The notes under the pieces were generated by a model. The model worked only from the letters and a program-made list of their open reading frames with translations, was not told the DNA's origin and did not search any database. Shown one piece after another: positions 10,930 through 23,572 of a stretch of 64,000 nt of DNA (positions within the stretch are counted from its first letter, which is position 1; each line of letters opens with the position of its first letter). The stretch is taken from positions 583,001 to 647,000 of the forward strand of contig BTPP01000001.1 in assembly GCA_037102815.1 (NCBI GenBank), in the 5' to 3' direction. The translations under genes and the position numbers were made by a program. Source of the DNA: Neurospora intermedia. Taxonomy: Eukaryota > Ascomycota > Sordariomycetes > Sordariales > Sordariaceae.

Positions 10930-13900
10930 AGTCCCGGCCTTATAAAGAAACTCTCTACTATCCTTAGTAGTTTTAATCCTTACGTTTACTCCTTTGAATC
11001 CGCCCTTGCTTATGTGCTTTCTCGGGACGACCTCCTTTATGTATTTAGTAATCCTTTACTAAGTCCTTCGAGTAACGGAATTTCTATTTAAAATACTATT
11101 TATTATATTTATTGCCCTATCCCTTCTATTTAATTAGATACTCCCAACCTTACCGACGCGGCCTATAATTTAATACCTTCTTTATTTTATACTTCTTACT
11201 GTCCTCTAAGCCGGATTCTTGTGAATCTTCGATAGGGCTAGGAGGAGGAATTTACCTAACGAAGGGGTCCTTATCAGAAGGGGCGGGAAGTAGGTGTATT
11301 ATTGAAATAATTGGGTAAATCTTTATATTATTAGGGAGCTTTAATTTATATATTAGCTTCCCTATTCGTTCGGCGACTTCGAATAGTCCCGACTATTACT
11401 ATAAGAGCTTCTTAGAGGGTTGGCCAGGTAAATAGTATCTATAATAAAATTATAGGAAGACCTTATCGCCGACATTAAATTCGAATTAGCGATAGCGTTC
11501 GTTATAGCGATGTTTAGTGTAGATAATAATAAAATTTATAGCAAGCTATATATTTTTATAAATATTTTCTCGGACTATTTTATTAATTAGTAGGATAATC
11601 CCAGTAACGACTTCGAGGGGGCTAGGAAGTTTAAAGCCGAATAATTATTTATAGGAGGAGCTTTTAATAGTATCCGAGTAAATACTATTCAAATTCTATT
11701 GTAAAATCGGTAGTAGTTCTACCTAATTACTATCGGGGTAGTTGAAGTAGAAGTATTGTAAGGCAATTTCAATTGTCTGGTTTTTACGTTCAGTTATCCT
11801 GTCGGTTTGGGGGTAATATACGGTAGTTATTATTAATTTGGTTCCCTACCTAAATTAGAGCCCTTTCTAGAATATTGAAGTAAATTTGTAGTTTTTGTCC
11901 GAAATAATTCTTATCGGGACGCCCTAATTGTTGAGTATTAATTGTTGGATTAAGACCTTTCCTTAATCTTTAGTAGTATATATAAAGTGGCTAGGGATTA
12001 GAAGAGATCTTTTTAATAATTTATAAATTGTAAATATTAGGGCGTTGAAGGATACGAACCCCGGGAGTTACTATAGGGAATTAGTAAATACTACTTCTAA
12101 GAGTCTTATAATAAAATCTAAAGCGATAATACTTATAGGTAATATTATTTCAGTTTTAATTTACTAGTAGTCGCTAATAAGGGCTTTATAATTGGTTTAA
12201 TTCAATTAGTAGGCTAGATAGTACTTAATATACTTTTTAATTGTATAGGTTTTACTAACGATAAAGATTCTTCTAAGGTTATAGAGTATATAATTGCGGC
12301 TAAAATAGTATTTCTTATTATAAACTTCGCGTAGAATATCTTATACGTAGTATTGTAGTATATATAGGCTTTTAATTTTATCGGCCTTTATATTATAGAT
12401 TAATTTATTTTTAGCGATAATAAAAGGGTACCCGGTTTTAAAAAAGATATAGGGCTCGAAAGTATTCTTAGCGTCTTCGGTAGTATCAAGGACTTTTAAA
12501 TCGTCCTTGATTCTTCGGTATTTATAGTCGTTAAGGTAGTTTTTCTTAATTTTGTTACTTAGGGATTTATCTATTTAAATTTTAGCAATAGTAAATTAAA
12601 TATTATTTAAGACGGCTTCTCCCTCGAATTTACCATTATTTCCAATAGCCTTAAAACGGCTTAGAGTATCGGGGACGAAATTTAGCTTTCTTAGTACGTA
12701 GTAGACCTTTATTTCGTATTATAATAAATATACTAAAGCGTTAATTAGTCTCTTATTAGCCCGATTAATTGAAGTAGTTTCTAGGTTGGTCTATTCAATA
12801 ATACCCTTCGTAGTAGAATAATTAATTAAAACGATAATTAGTATATTTGTAGAATAGATATAAGTACGAAACTTTTTAACCGTCTAAACTAGGTAAGCAA
12901 TTTCGAGCTCTAAGGGGCCGTATTGGGTTTTAACGCTAATTAAATAGCGGTTTAGAAATATAATAGGTAGGACAACATTAGAAGGAATATAAGCGCCTAA
13001 TACCTAAGTATAGTCCTTTTTAATATAGTATATTATTACTTTAAATCCCCTTTCTAATAATCCGTCGATTTAAAAAAATATTTATTAGTCGGGGTCTAAA
13101 TAAATTAGGATATAAGGCTTCGAACCGTCGCTACTACTATAGATAGTTTCTTATACGGCTTTAAAGGACGTAAATTCCTACTCGGAGGGTTCGAATATTG
13201 TCCGGGTATAGTAATTAGCACACTTAGATTTATTACTAGTTTTAATACGACTAGATTTACAACTTTAAGCTAGGAGGGCTACCTTCTATTATTAAAAAGG
13301 TTCAATTAATTGGGCGTAGTAGAGGATTAAATACTTTAGGAAATTACTACTACTAATATAGTATTCGAAGGCTTTTAATTAGTTAAGGAAAGCAAACTCT
13401 TTTATAGCCGCAATACACTTTTAAGTAGTAGATAGTCTAAATCTATCGATGTAGAAGCTTAAAAATTTTGCACCGGGGTAGCCGATAAAGGATTTTTTAA
13501 GTATGAGGGAAATATTTTTCGTAGTAAATAGGTTGAAAATTATCTTAAGGTATCCTAAGTATTACTTAATTATATTAGACGCAATTACAATATTATTAAT
13601 ATAAGCGTAGTAAAAATCCGTAAATAGTATTAAGAGCCGGTTTATAAATCGTTATATATATACTAGAGTATTTCGGAACTTTATTAGTACAATCCGGGGG
13701 GTTTCTAGCCCTCAATAAGTAATGAGGGTAAGGCAGTTGTAATAGGGCGGGTAAATTCCGAATTAGTAGAAGAAAGAAACAGCATTAATAATAGTAATAA
13801 ATCCCTTACATTATATCCGGGTAATAATAACCTCCTAACGGGGCAATAGGTAGTTATTTAGTATAGTAATATAATTGAAGGATTTAATATCGGCTATTAG

Positions 13901-16900
13901 ACGGCTTTTTAACTATTCTTTAATAGTCTGCCAAACGATAAATATTGGGTATAAAAATAGGGTAGGCTCTATATACTAATCTATTTTACTTTAGGTATAA
14001 AAGTAATTAAAGATTTCGTTAATAGTAGCCTAATCCTTCTTATTGAGAGGGTAAACCCGGGTATTGGTTTTTTAGTTTTACTAACCTTCTATTAATAGTA
14101 TTTTTATTAATTTATCTTCTAAAATCTCGATTAAATTACTTTTTTCTTATAAGGATAGATATTTCGCAATAAATTACACTATTCGGGCGGCGAATTCGGG
14201 GTCCCTTGCGTAAATATAAATACTATTATCGAGGATAATATATAGTTCGTTAGCGGGGGTTTTAGCGCCGAAGGGGGAGTACTTCTTAATATATTTAGGA
14301 CGATCGTATAGGTCGTTGGTCGTAGGGACGACGTTTTATTACTTTTACCCTTTATTATAATTGTTACTATAATATATTTAATCGGAATTTTCTTCTACTA
14401 AATAATAGGCTCCCTCGGTATATTTTGTAATTATCCTAATATGTGCATTCTTAATTATAATTATCTCTTTATTCGAATCGTTGTATAAAAGGGTAATGTG
14501 TAGGGTGTAATAATTTAGAATAGTATCGACGGTTAAAGGATAGGAGGTGTAGAAATAAAATGCCCGTCCTTTCAGGAGAGGTTTAAAATCGACGGGTAAA
14601 TAGATTTACAACTGCGGGGCGATAGTAAAATATATTTTATTTTTAATACGATAAATATAGGGTATAAAGTATTAATAGATAGTAAAGGGTAGGGTAAAGT
14701 TCTTAATCCTAGTAAAAGTAATAGCGGCTTCGGGGTAATTGATTACGCCGCCTTTAGAATTGAAGAAATTGTTAGCGAAAAGAACGTTGGCTTCGAGTTT
14801 ATTAATAATTTAGGCGGATTTTTAGAATTTTAAGACCGCGGGGGCGCCGGAATTATTAATTCTAATTAGGTAGATTTAGAACGTAACTTATTCCTTAATA
14901 ATAGAAGATCCATCTACGCTACGAATATAACGTAGCTTTTTCTTAGTTATAGTATATTTAAATTACTAGAGAAAGCGTCGATCGATTATAGATTTTCCGG
15001 TACTTGGGTTGATATATATTTTTAGAGGTTGAGAATATAGCGTTACTTTAATAAAGATATATAAATAAATATAGTCAGAAATAGGTTTAGATTTAATATT
15101 ACTATTTTCGATAACCTTAGCCTCTATAATTTTATAATTGCCTTTGAGGTTAGGGAAGTAAGTAAAACTTAAATTAATTAGTAGGATTTCTTCGAAAATT
15201 ATTAGTAATAGTTCCCTCCTATATTTAGTATTAAAGTGCTTATATAGGGCGTTATACGTACTGTAGCGCTCCTTATAATATACGTAAACGGTTCGGGTAG
15301 TATTACCGATGCGTTTGGACTTTATACGGACGGCCTTAGTATTTTTATAACTATACGAATAGTAAGTAATAGCTTTTACGGTCTTAAAACATTTAAGGTA
15401 CTTGCGGTAGGTTAGATTCGAGTTGTATATGAAATGGCTTAAGTTTAAGGCGGGCGAAGAAGGGGGAGAATCTTCTAGGGCGGGGGAGTCCTCCTTATTA
15501 GCGTTATTAGTATAATATATTCTATTGTATTGGTAGGGGCGGCGGTTATCCTTTCTACAATTATTACATTATTTAGGTCGGGAAACGTTTAGTTTGGACA
15601 TAATCTTAGGAGCGGACGTATAATTATTTTTAAAGAATAGCTTCCTATTATCCTTAACTCTATCTTTAGTCTTATTAGTATTAAGGATAGATTGAGACTT
15701 TTACGTAAGGTAAGGATATTTCTCGTAGGTTGTAGTAAGGAGGATAGCCCTAAATTCGTCGATCTTTTATATATAATTGGAGAGGTGGCCGGTTTTTAGG
15801 GGAGGCGGCAAATATTAGCGGATCCGGAGTTTTATACTAGACTAAATTTGAATTATAACCCTATACTAATTAGTACCGTCGGTATTAATAATACTTATAA
15901 CTCTAATATATTTAAATTTCTTTTATACAAAATTTGTAAGTGCGTTTTAGTTATTAGTAATCTCCTTTAGAGTTAAGGTACTTTCGGTAAACCTTTTAGT
16001 AACTATAATTGAGTCCGGTGCGAATCGATTAGTAAGGGCCTTTATTAATCCGGCGAGATTAGAACGTTTAAATATTATTTTCCGGTTTAGAATTATTTTA
16101 TTAGTTTACTATAGAATAGTAATATTATTTAGTAGGGTTTAAAATATAGCGAGGATCTATTATTTAGCGGAGGCCCCGGATATAGGGTCTTCTATAAAAG
16201 ATCTAAATTTATTATTAAAAATAAAAATATCCGTATAGATTAGGTACTTACTATTAGAGACGACGCTTATACCGTCGGGGTCTTCGTAGTTGGGATAGAA
16301 TTGGCCGATATTGTTACAATAGAGTCGATTTTCTCTAATACTAAAAGTTCTTATATTTAGAGATCTAAAGTAGGCCGGCGCTTTAGTACCGGAAGTTTAT
16401 ATAGTATTCTAAGTATTAAATAATTGTAGTAATAAATTAGCGTACTAGGGGTTAGCCCGAATAGTATCTATAGTTCAATTGAAGAGGTTAGAAATATCGG
16501 TTAGGTTTAGAGTACTACTACTATTGCCGGTATTACCCGCGTTACTAGTACCGCCGGTAGCGTTATTAGGGTCGGGAGTTCTAAATATAATTATAGTAGC
16601 GAAGGGAGGGTTAATAAAAGGGTTCTAAGTAAAGGTATTTCTAATTAAAAATACGGGTATAGAGTTGTTTATTATTATTAGACTAAATCCTAGGTTGGGT
16701 AGGGGAGGATAATTATTTATAGATAAGACTTTAGTAAAGAGCTTATTAATAAATGCCTTTATTAATTTTAGTTTAGTATTAAATTAATTAATACGTTAAT
16801 TAGCTTAAGTAATTTCGTAATTAACAGTTTAAAATAAACTATCTATTAGTTTAAGATCTATTATAACGGTTTATTAATTGTCGTTTATTTACTTACTTAA

Positions 16901-18045
16901 GGAGGCTATCTACTGCGTTAATTATTGTACAGTAATTTTAAAGGTATTAAAGTACGTCTAAAAGTTATTAAACGAGCGGGTTTATTAATTAATTCCTTTA
17001 ATTTAATCTTCTAATAATATAATAGTTTAATATATACCTTTTATATTAATAGATTGTAAATGATTATTTTCTAATAATATTAGGGCGTTATAGATTTTCT
17101 AAAGTAAACAATTATAAATATTTCGCAAATAGAAAATAGAAGCAGTATTATTCCTAAAGTAGTTTAATTCTTCTAGTAAAGGTGGTTCCTTTGTAGGTGC
17201 GTTCAAAGTCTGTAATTCCCTTATTTCCCTTTCCTTTTTCTTTCGCTATATCCTACCTTTTTTTCGATTTGTAGTAGAAGTTATAGAAGCTTTTAGTTTT
17301 TCGGGTATTTATTTAAATATTAATTTTATTATATATATTAGTCGGCCGGGGGGTACAGCGGGTTTTATTATAGGTACCTTATAATTACTATCGTTCCTAC
17401 TATTAGTATTAGGGTTTTCCGATCTTTCGAAGGTTTTAGTTTAATTTTTAACGTTAGGAGGTTAATCTTCGTTATTAACTATCTTTTCTATCGATTAGGA
17501 TTGTATAGGGTAAATAAACGAATATAAGGGGAGGGTAATTATATTCCTACTATAATTCGGAGGCGGAGGAAACTTTTAGCGTCGAATTTATTACGCAGCC
17601 TATTATAATTCGGCGGGGCGATAGTTTTGGATTTAGGTAGTAAAACGTATAAAATAAAATCGTTAAGCGATATAGGTAATATTAATATTAAAGGTATACT
17701 AATATTTGAGGACGAGAGGTCTAAGTTTAAAATAATAATACGATTAGGATTTAGTTAGAAGAGAATATAGTCTTAATTCGCCGATATATTTATATATAAT
17801 CGTCGGCTTTATTCAAATTACTAGGGCCTACTATAATTCAGCGTAGGTAATTGAATATAGGCTCGTCGTTTATAGTAGTACGTTCGTAATAGATCGTTTT
17901 ATTGCTAGGGCTTACTATAATTTAGTACGGGCGATAGAAATAATTAATACGATTGTACGGTACGATATCGTTATTATTTAAGATTGATTAAGCGAAGCGA
18001 TAAAGACGATTGTAGTTACGTAATATAGAAGTTGTAGCTACTATT

Positions 18046-18324
18046 TAATACGGAAATATAGGTTGTTATTGTAATCCGATAGAATATTCCAAATATATAG
18101 AATATTTTGTATTGGAAAGTATAATAATAAAGAAAAGAAGAGAGAGTCGGAGTACTAGGCCTTATAGTAAGTTATTTATCCCCAGCTCCGAGTCCCACTT
18201 CCTATCCTATTTACTAGCCTTCGGCCTAGTGAATGCCGGCCAGGTCGGGTGATGTTACCCGTCCTGGTCGGGGGACCTTCTGTCACATGCATCTATGTAA
18301 TCTAATCTACAGTTTCCGGTATCA
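18046..18324 (-). repeat. LTR of element 2, outer copy (5' LTR in element orientation)
   Basis: 279 bp, partner of 10,651-10,929, ending ...CCGGTATCA. It forms the right edge of the AT-rich block. Confidence 0.9.
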
Positions 18325-18329
18325 GATAG
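18325..18329. repeat. Target-site duplication of LTR element 2, right copy
   Basis: GATAG, identical to 10,646-10,650. Confidence 0.88.
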
Positions 18330-20666
18330 GGAGCGATACGGAATAATTAGAGATGGTTGCGTAATGTGAAGGTGTAAGGGTGTAGATGCATAGCAATTGA
18401 TTTAGCGGGGAGGAGTGTGCGTTCGTTTGTGCGTGGAGTGTTTCTAATTTGCCCTACACTTGGCTGCAGCTGGAAGCTTGGACTAATTTATAAACGGCCT
18501 AGCACGCACTTGGGCCACCGTAGTCCGGTGTTTTCTTGGTGGTCCCTAGTGAACTCCAGTCTTGAATGGCATTTCCCCGCACAGCACCTTATGTCCGGTC
18601 ACTGTATTGACCAAGGCAAGGACAAACACAAAATATGGAAGAGGACAGCCAGGAAGAATGATAATGATGATGATGATGATGATGATGATCAAGGTGAATG
18701 CATAAATAAATGCAAAGGGTGAATGAGTTTTTGTGAGGGGGGCCATGTAAACACGACACGACACGGCCCGTTGCAACGGCGCCGACACCCGCCCTGGGCG
18801 TCTGGCATCGGAAGTCGGATCATGGCATGGCATGACAGAGCCAGGGAGATAATCACATGCTGAGTGGAAAGACACGAACACGGTACATGTAGTGTAAGAA
18901 ACGCGCAAAGTCAAATTACACTCGCTACGCGTAGATCCTCGTGGGTTGTTGGCCTCAGGTCGGACGGAGTGTCACACAGATAATAACAAAGTGGGATGTC
19001 AAGGTTTCCCATGTGACTGACAATTTGGAACAGCGAACAGCAGTGCCCTGGCGACAAAGGACGGGATGCACCTCGTCCAGCCAAGCAACGCGAATAATTT
19101 TCATGTCCATTGGGTAGGTAGGTAGGTATCACAGAGCACTGAATCAACCTTGTCGATTCGTACCATCGCAACGAAATGGAAGGCAAGTGGCCCCCCAGCA
19201 AAAAGAGGAACATCTGCCAGGTTCAGTTCCATCCGATGAAGTTGGACCAAGAACCCCCCGGGACCGTTCCAACAGAACAGATAGGGTTAGGGTCAAATTC
19301 CCCCATTCAACTACCTCTACCGATAGACATACACGAGAGCCCAAACATCTACCACCCAGCCCAAAACCCCCCAAAACCCCCCAAAATTTCCAAATAACAG
19401 GTCACTTTTCTCTCGAGGATCATCACAGTGACAGCCGAAAGGAACGGTCCGAGCACTAATTACCTACCTAGGTACCCGCTCTCCCGCTGCACTCGCCCAA
19501 ATCCTGTGAACTACCTACGGAATGGGTTGTGTGCGCCACATGGTGTACTTGTAGAGATGTAGTGTAACCGAACCGCCGCCGTGGCCCGTCGATACCTACC
19601 TAAACTGGCACTACCTATCTACCTCTAGGTAGGATGACAACGACGGCAATATGGCAGCTCTTCCGCCTGGAGCAGCTTCATTGGAAGCTCAGGAGCCCAG
19701 ACACCTACCTACCTACCTACCTACCTACCTACCTACCTCTAACAAGGACAACTTTGGACACCCGGGGACAAGGCAGGCAGAGACAAGTCGAAATGAACAT
19801 CGTCCCTCGCTTTTGACGTCTGAAACTGCCATGTCAAAGGAGGGAATCTTTGACGTGGTTCCATCTGTATACATACGAGGTAAATGTGATTGGGGAGGTG
19901 AGGTGATGGTAATAGAGGTGGGTGGATGTTGGGTCGCAGGAGGAGGGAGCTTTTGGGGAAGCGGAGTTTAGGTGAGGATGTTGTTGGTTTTAGGGATTGG
20001 GAATTGGGGGAGAGAGGATGATGAAGAGGAGGAGGGGTTGAAGGGAATGAAGGGGGAACAAGGAGGAGAAAAAAGGTCGACTCTTTAACTTCACTAGAGT
20101 TTACGAACGCGTTGTTGTGGCTGTGGTTTACAGAAGGTGTGATTTTATTAAGGTTGTGTTGGGGAGAAGGTGATGTTACAAAATTCAAGATGGGCCTGAT
20201 ATTGGAGAAGAAAGACCGGGTATGGATAGGACGACGGGTTGTATGGTGAAGCAAAAGCTGCGTACGAGGAGGCAGGTGACGGCAGGGGCGGCGGATGGGA
20301 TGAGGATGAAGGTGAAGTCGGCGAAAGGCGTCGCGGGAGGCGTTGAATACATGTAATGGAGGAAAGGTCGGGGTTCGGAAGGGGTACTGGGTTGATGGGT
20401 TGATGGTGGAAACGCAAACAGTGTCAGGATCTCACTTTCAGTAGGTATGGAGGAACTCCAATTATAGCCAACGGTCAATTCATTCAAATATTTCAAGACC
20501 CATCCACATGTTACGAAACCATGGTAAGCTTGTTATGTACACCCATCCATTTGACCCCATCCCCATTTCCGCGCCAATCCGCTGTCTCCGAAAAGGTATC
20601 ATGCCAACGAAACAAATACAAATAGGTATCATATAGACTAAGAAAGAAAAGAGTAATCATGAGGAC
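18330..20666. other. Spacer between the repeat block and RTT109
   Basis: Base composition returns to normal within about 100 bp of the LTR. Contents: a (GAT)n run near 18,660-18,690, a CCCCAAAA-rich run near 19,360-19,390, a long (ACCT)n run near 19,700-19,740 and other TAGGTA words. Reading frames on either strand (up to 171 codons at 19,739-20,254 minus) are Pro/Ser/His-rich, have no recognisable domain and lie where the RTT109 3' UTR should be. I do not call a gene here. Confidence 0.5.
19700..19740. repeat. (ACCT)n microsatellite
   Basis: About nine tandem ACCT (CCTA) units. This is the longest pure member of the TAGGTA-type repeat words scattered through the spacers of this window. Confidence 0.9.
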
Positions 20667-22556
20667 CTAAGCTAGCGTTTTGGGCTTCTTCCTGATCAGT
20701 CCAGCTCCCAGAACATTTACCTTGGGTGCTTCAAGCACCAGTGGGTTGACAGCATCACTTGGTGTTGCTGGTGTCCCATTCTCGGTAGAGGGGTCCTCTA
20801 ACCCATTCGTCTTTACGTCCGCCGCGCCACTGTCAATAGCAGCCGGCTTCTTCTTCCTCACCAACCCCGTCAAATTGTTGACTGGAGCTGTGCTTCCCCG
20901 GTCAGCAGTGGCACTTGCCACGGTCTGGACCCGCCTCCCAACAACCTCATGTCCCCATTTGGCACCCATGCCAGCCTCGCTGATCCATCGCTTGGTGGCA
21001 CTGCAAGCCTTATCCAGCGTCTCAAAGTCAAGCTGTAGCAGTAGCTCCACTACACGCTTGTAGTCATGCTCGTCCACGATTAGGTCGCCACGGCCCTCGG
21101 TCGGCCAATGGTAATAGGCCGTGGTGTTTGGTCGCTTGAAGAGGTAATTCCGTTGGTGTTTCTTGACTTTGGGAACACGAGGCGTGATGCGACCTTTAAG
21201 CTTCCTTTTCTTCTCCTTTTCTGTCTTGCTGGTCTCCTTTGCCATGTCTGGCTGAGAATTCGTAATCTCTCCAGCTGTGAAAGAGGCCTTGAGTGGGCTG
21301 GCTTGTGGCGTACGAGCCGGTACATCAGCACGACGCTTTGGTGGAGTAGAAGGAGGGAAGGCGGTGGAAGCATCGAAAGAGCCGGTTGGGGTCATGAGTG
21401 GCGCGGATGCAAACGACGTTGCGAACGAAGCCGTCGTGGCTTGTGTCGCCTGCTCTTCTGATTCCAACCTCTTGGGATCAAAGACCAGCCAAATGAACCC
21501 TGTCAGTCGCCCGGATGAGCACTCCTGTCTGAAGGCCATGGTATCCCAGAACTGGCTCAATGTCCTAATGCTCTTCCAAGCCCCCATATCCTGCTTCCAC
21601 TTTGCAGACTCCTCGTCAAGCTCATCCCTGTAACGGGACTTTGGGTCGTCTGGGTATCGCGGTATCAAACACCTAGGTGGTACCCAGTCGAATTCCTGGG
21701 TATAGTGGGATATCCTCTCCATGGGATGGCCAATTTCCCAGTCGTTGGTGCTGGTGACAGTCCGCGGAATAAAGGCGCGCATGTCCCGCTCTTCCAGGCC
21801 AGGAACAAGGAGGTATCCCTTGGTAGCCGCAACCCGGTCGTCCTTGCGCTGATCTTCCAGAAGCGGGTTGAGAACACGACACCACCACTTGATGAGACCC
21901 CTATCGCTAAGAATGTGCTTCTCCCTGCCTGGCCCAATTCCGTCATTTTCACCACTACCTGGGAAGAGGTACTGGCTCTGCGCACGGCCGAAGAGGTTGA
22001 CGACAGAGACAATGTTCTTTCGTCGGCGATGTTGGATGAGGTAGGATACAAAGGTCGAGCTGACTTCGCTGATGGGAGAAGGACCTCCTCTTGGTAGTTT
22101 GAGAAGATGGAGGTAACCGGTCGAGTCGGCCTTGGAGACGAACAGGACTGTCTGGAAGGCTGTGGTAAAGATGAACACCTCGATGGCGAAAGCGATGACC
22201 TGTTTCGTTGTCGTCTCGGTCGATTTTGCCTCGTCAGCGCCAGGGGAAGACCGCTTGAGAGCACCAGTGACGGGGGCTCCGATGGAGAGGGCGAGGAAGT
22301 GCTTTTCGCAGTATGTCTTGTCGGGTTTCTCTCCCGGAGGAGGTACGTAGAGAGCATCGGTGCGGGTGGGTGGTGTTGATAGGTGGTGGATCGAGAACTT
22401 GAGGTCCTTTGGCAGCACAGAAGCAAGCTTCTCCAACAGTTCGTTTGTGGTGCTGCCACCAGCATTCATCTGGCTGGAGGAGGAGCTCATCTTGGCCGAG
22501 GCAGAGTCGTGATCGCGTTTGGAGACGGTGGCAGGGGTCGTCGACGGGGATGCCAT
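20667..22556 (-). CDS. rtt109: Histone acetyltransferase Rtt109
   Basis: A single-exon 629-residue protein. Rtt109 is the fungal-specific p300-like acetyltransferase that, with the chaperones Asf1 and Vps75, acetylates histone H3 Lys56 (and H3 N-terminal lysines) on new histones in S phase; it supports genome stability. The family signature is clear: the N-terminal half (about residues 40-250) has VIAFAIEVFIF, VSYLIQHRRRK, LIKWWCRVLNP and KGYLLVPG; residues about 285-360 carry the YPDDPKSRY segment and the hallmark FWDTMAFRQECSSGRLTGF (337-354). Residues about 365-430 form a low-complexity Ser/Thr/Pro linker. A Lys/Arg-rich tail (about 440-475) precedes a conserved C-terminal helix region (about 490-530). 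The start is the first ATG of the frame. It is divergent from the mL57 gene. The length is greater than yeast Rtt109 (about 436), as usual in filamentous fungi. Confidence 0.95.
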   Translation of the reverse strand: MASPSTTPATVSKRDHDSASAKMSSSSSQMNAGGSTTNELLEKLASVLPKDLKFSIHHLSTPPTRTDALYVPPPGEKPDKTYCEKHFLALSIGAPVTGALKRSSPGADEAKSTETTTKQVIAFAIEVFIFTTAFQTVLFVSKADSTGYLHLLKLPRGGPSPISEVSSTFVSYLIQHRRRKNIVSVVNLFGRAQSQYLFPGSGENDGIGPGREKHILSDRGLIKWWCRVLNPLLEDQRKDDRVAATKGYLLVPGLEERDMRAFIPRTVTSTNDWEIGHPMERISHYTQEFDWVPPRCLIPRYPDDPKSRYRDELDEESAKWKQDMGAWKSIRTLSQFWDTMAFRQECSSGRLTGFIWLVFDPKRLESEEQATQATTASFATSFASAPLMTPTGSFDASTAFPPSTPPKRRADVPARTPQASPLKASFTAGEITNSQPDMAKETSKTEKEKKRKLKGRITPRVPKVKKHQRNYLFKRPNTTAYYHWPTEGRGDLIVDEHDYKRVVELLLQLDFETLDKACSATKRWISEAGMGAKWGHEVVGRRVQTVASATADRGSTAPVNNLTGLVRKKKPAAIDSGAADVKTNGLEDPSTENGTPATPSDAVNPLVLEAPKVNVLGAGLIRKKPKTLA

Positions 22557-23572
22557 TGCGGGTGCTGAGATGGATTGCGGGTGCTGAGATGGTCAGTGAG
22601 GTCACAGACCGGAGCACATGGTGACTGGGTAGGTATGGATGAGCATGGAGTGCCTTGGGGAAGAGTAGGTAGCTTTTTGTTTGACGAAAAGCAGTCGGCT
22701 GGGGAAGAAGAAGGGAACTGGACAAGAGATGAAAGCAAGTCCAACTGCAAGGGACGCGACAAGAAAGCACTAACAGCCCCAGGCACTGAGCCAACAGTGG
22801 AGGTGGACGCGACAGGGCTGCCCGCGCCGTGTAAATCGATTTGCGGAGCTGAGCTTCCCCTGCTCTTCTCTTCTCAAAGGTACCTGATCAATGTACCTTT
22901 TTGAGCAACAGGGACGGGAGGGAAGAAGGAAGGTCAAGCTAACCTTAGGCGGCTAGCTCTTGTGAAAACTGAGGCCCCGCACTTCGCTGGGCCTGGAGAA
23001 TTGTCCAATGGTTGAGTCCGAGACAGCCAAAGTCTGGAGAACCCAAGTACTTGACCAAAGTAGACCATCCGTGCACGCACAGACCACCCGAGCTAGGCCC
23101 GCCCGTATCGAAGCCTGCCGAGGGGTCCAGTCCACTGCAGTCCCGTCCCTCGATCGGTCGCAAAAAATTCCCGTCTTGCCGTCCCACTTGAGGCACGCGA
23201 ACGGACCCGGAGCCTTGCCTTGGGACTTTCGTTTCCGCACAGCGACCCGTCGAACCACTCAGCCTGTGCACCGACCGCGCCGAGCCGTCAAGTCAGCCGC
23301 GCGACATCTTTCCTTTCCATACGGACTCCGGAATCTTTAGTGGTGGTGTTTTGCGATCCAGTGTGGAAACGGGCGCCCATCCGACCTCGACGTCTTTCTA
23401 CCCCACGACCCCGTCACATCCATCCACACCTCCATCCATACCTTCAACCTCGTAGTAGTATCTTCACGGTCTCGCCCCGGGTCGTCGCATCTCCAGTCGC
23501 AACCAAAAATAAAAGAAAAAAGTAGACCACAATGGCCGCCCTCACACCCTCGCGTTCCGTCTTCGCCTCGAC
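22557..23572. promoter_or_regulatory. Shared divergent promoter of RTT109 and mL57
   Basis: About 1 kb between two divergent starts. No convincing gene lies inside; the overlapping frames on both strands are composition artefacts. The right part (23,390-23,520) is rich in pyrimidine and CCATCC words like a 5' leader. No individual factor site can be assigned. Confidence 0.6.

Larger units (their letters stand above)
10651..18324 (-). mobile_element. LTR retrotransposon 2, Ty3/gypsy-type, minus strand, RIP-ruined
   Basis: A dead element of 7,674 bp with two 279-bp LTRs (10,651-10,929 and 18,046-18,324) and a perfect GATAG target duplication. LTR ends read TAAT...ATTA/ATCA, consistent with original TGAT...ATCA termini. 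Coding traces run on the minus strand in the order expected for gag-pol: a Cys-rich, zinc-knuckle-like patch near 15.5 kb, reverse transcriptase/RNase H about 13.1-14.2 kb (a NIFLILKKSFIGYPG-like stretch followed by an FYID.F.LS segment), and integrase core traces about 11.7-12.0 kb. It is broken in all frames, with far more than ten breaks. Base composition is less extreme than in element 1, and TpG is partly kept on the plus strand while CpA is nearly gone. Confidence 0.9.

Noticed and set aside
1-18324. CRISPR array, prokaryotic operon or giant-virus segment
   Set aside because: No direct-repeat/spacer structure; introns and fungal proteins in the rest of the window make a prokaryotic or viral origin untenable.
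19739-20254. 171-codon minus-strand frame downstream of RTT109
   Set aside because: Pro/Ser/His-rich, no domain, overlapping other frames of similar length, and located where a 3' UTR is expected.
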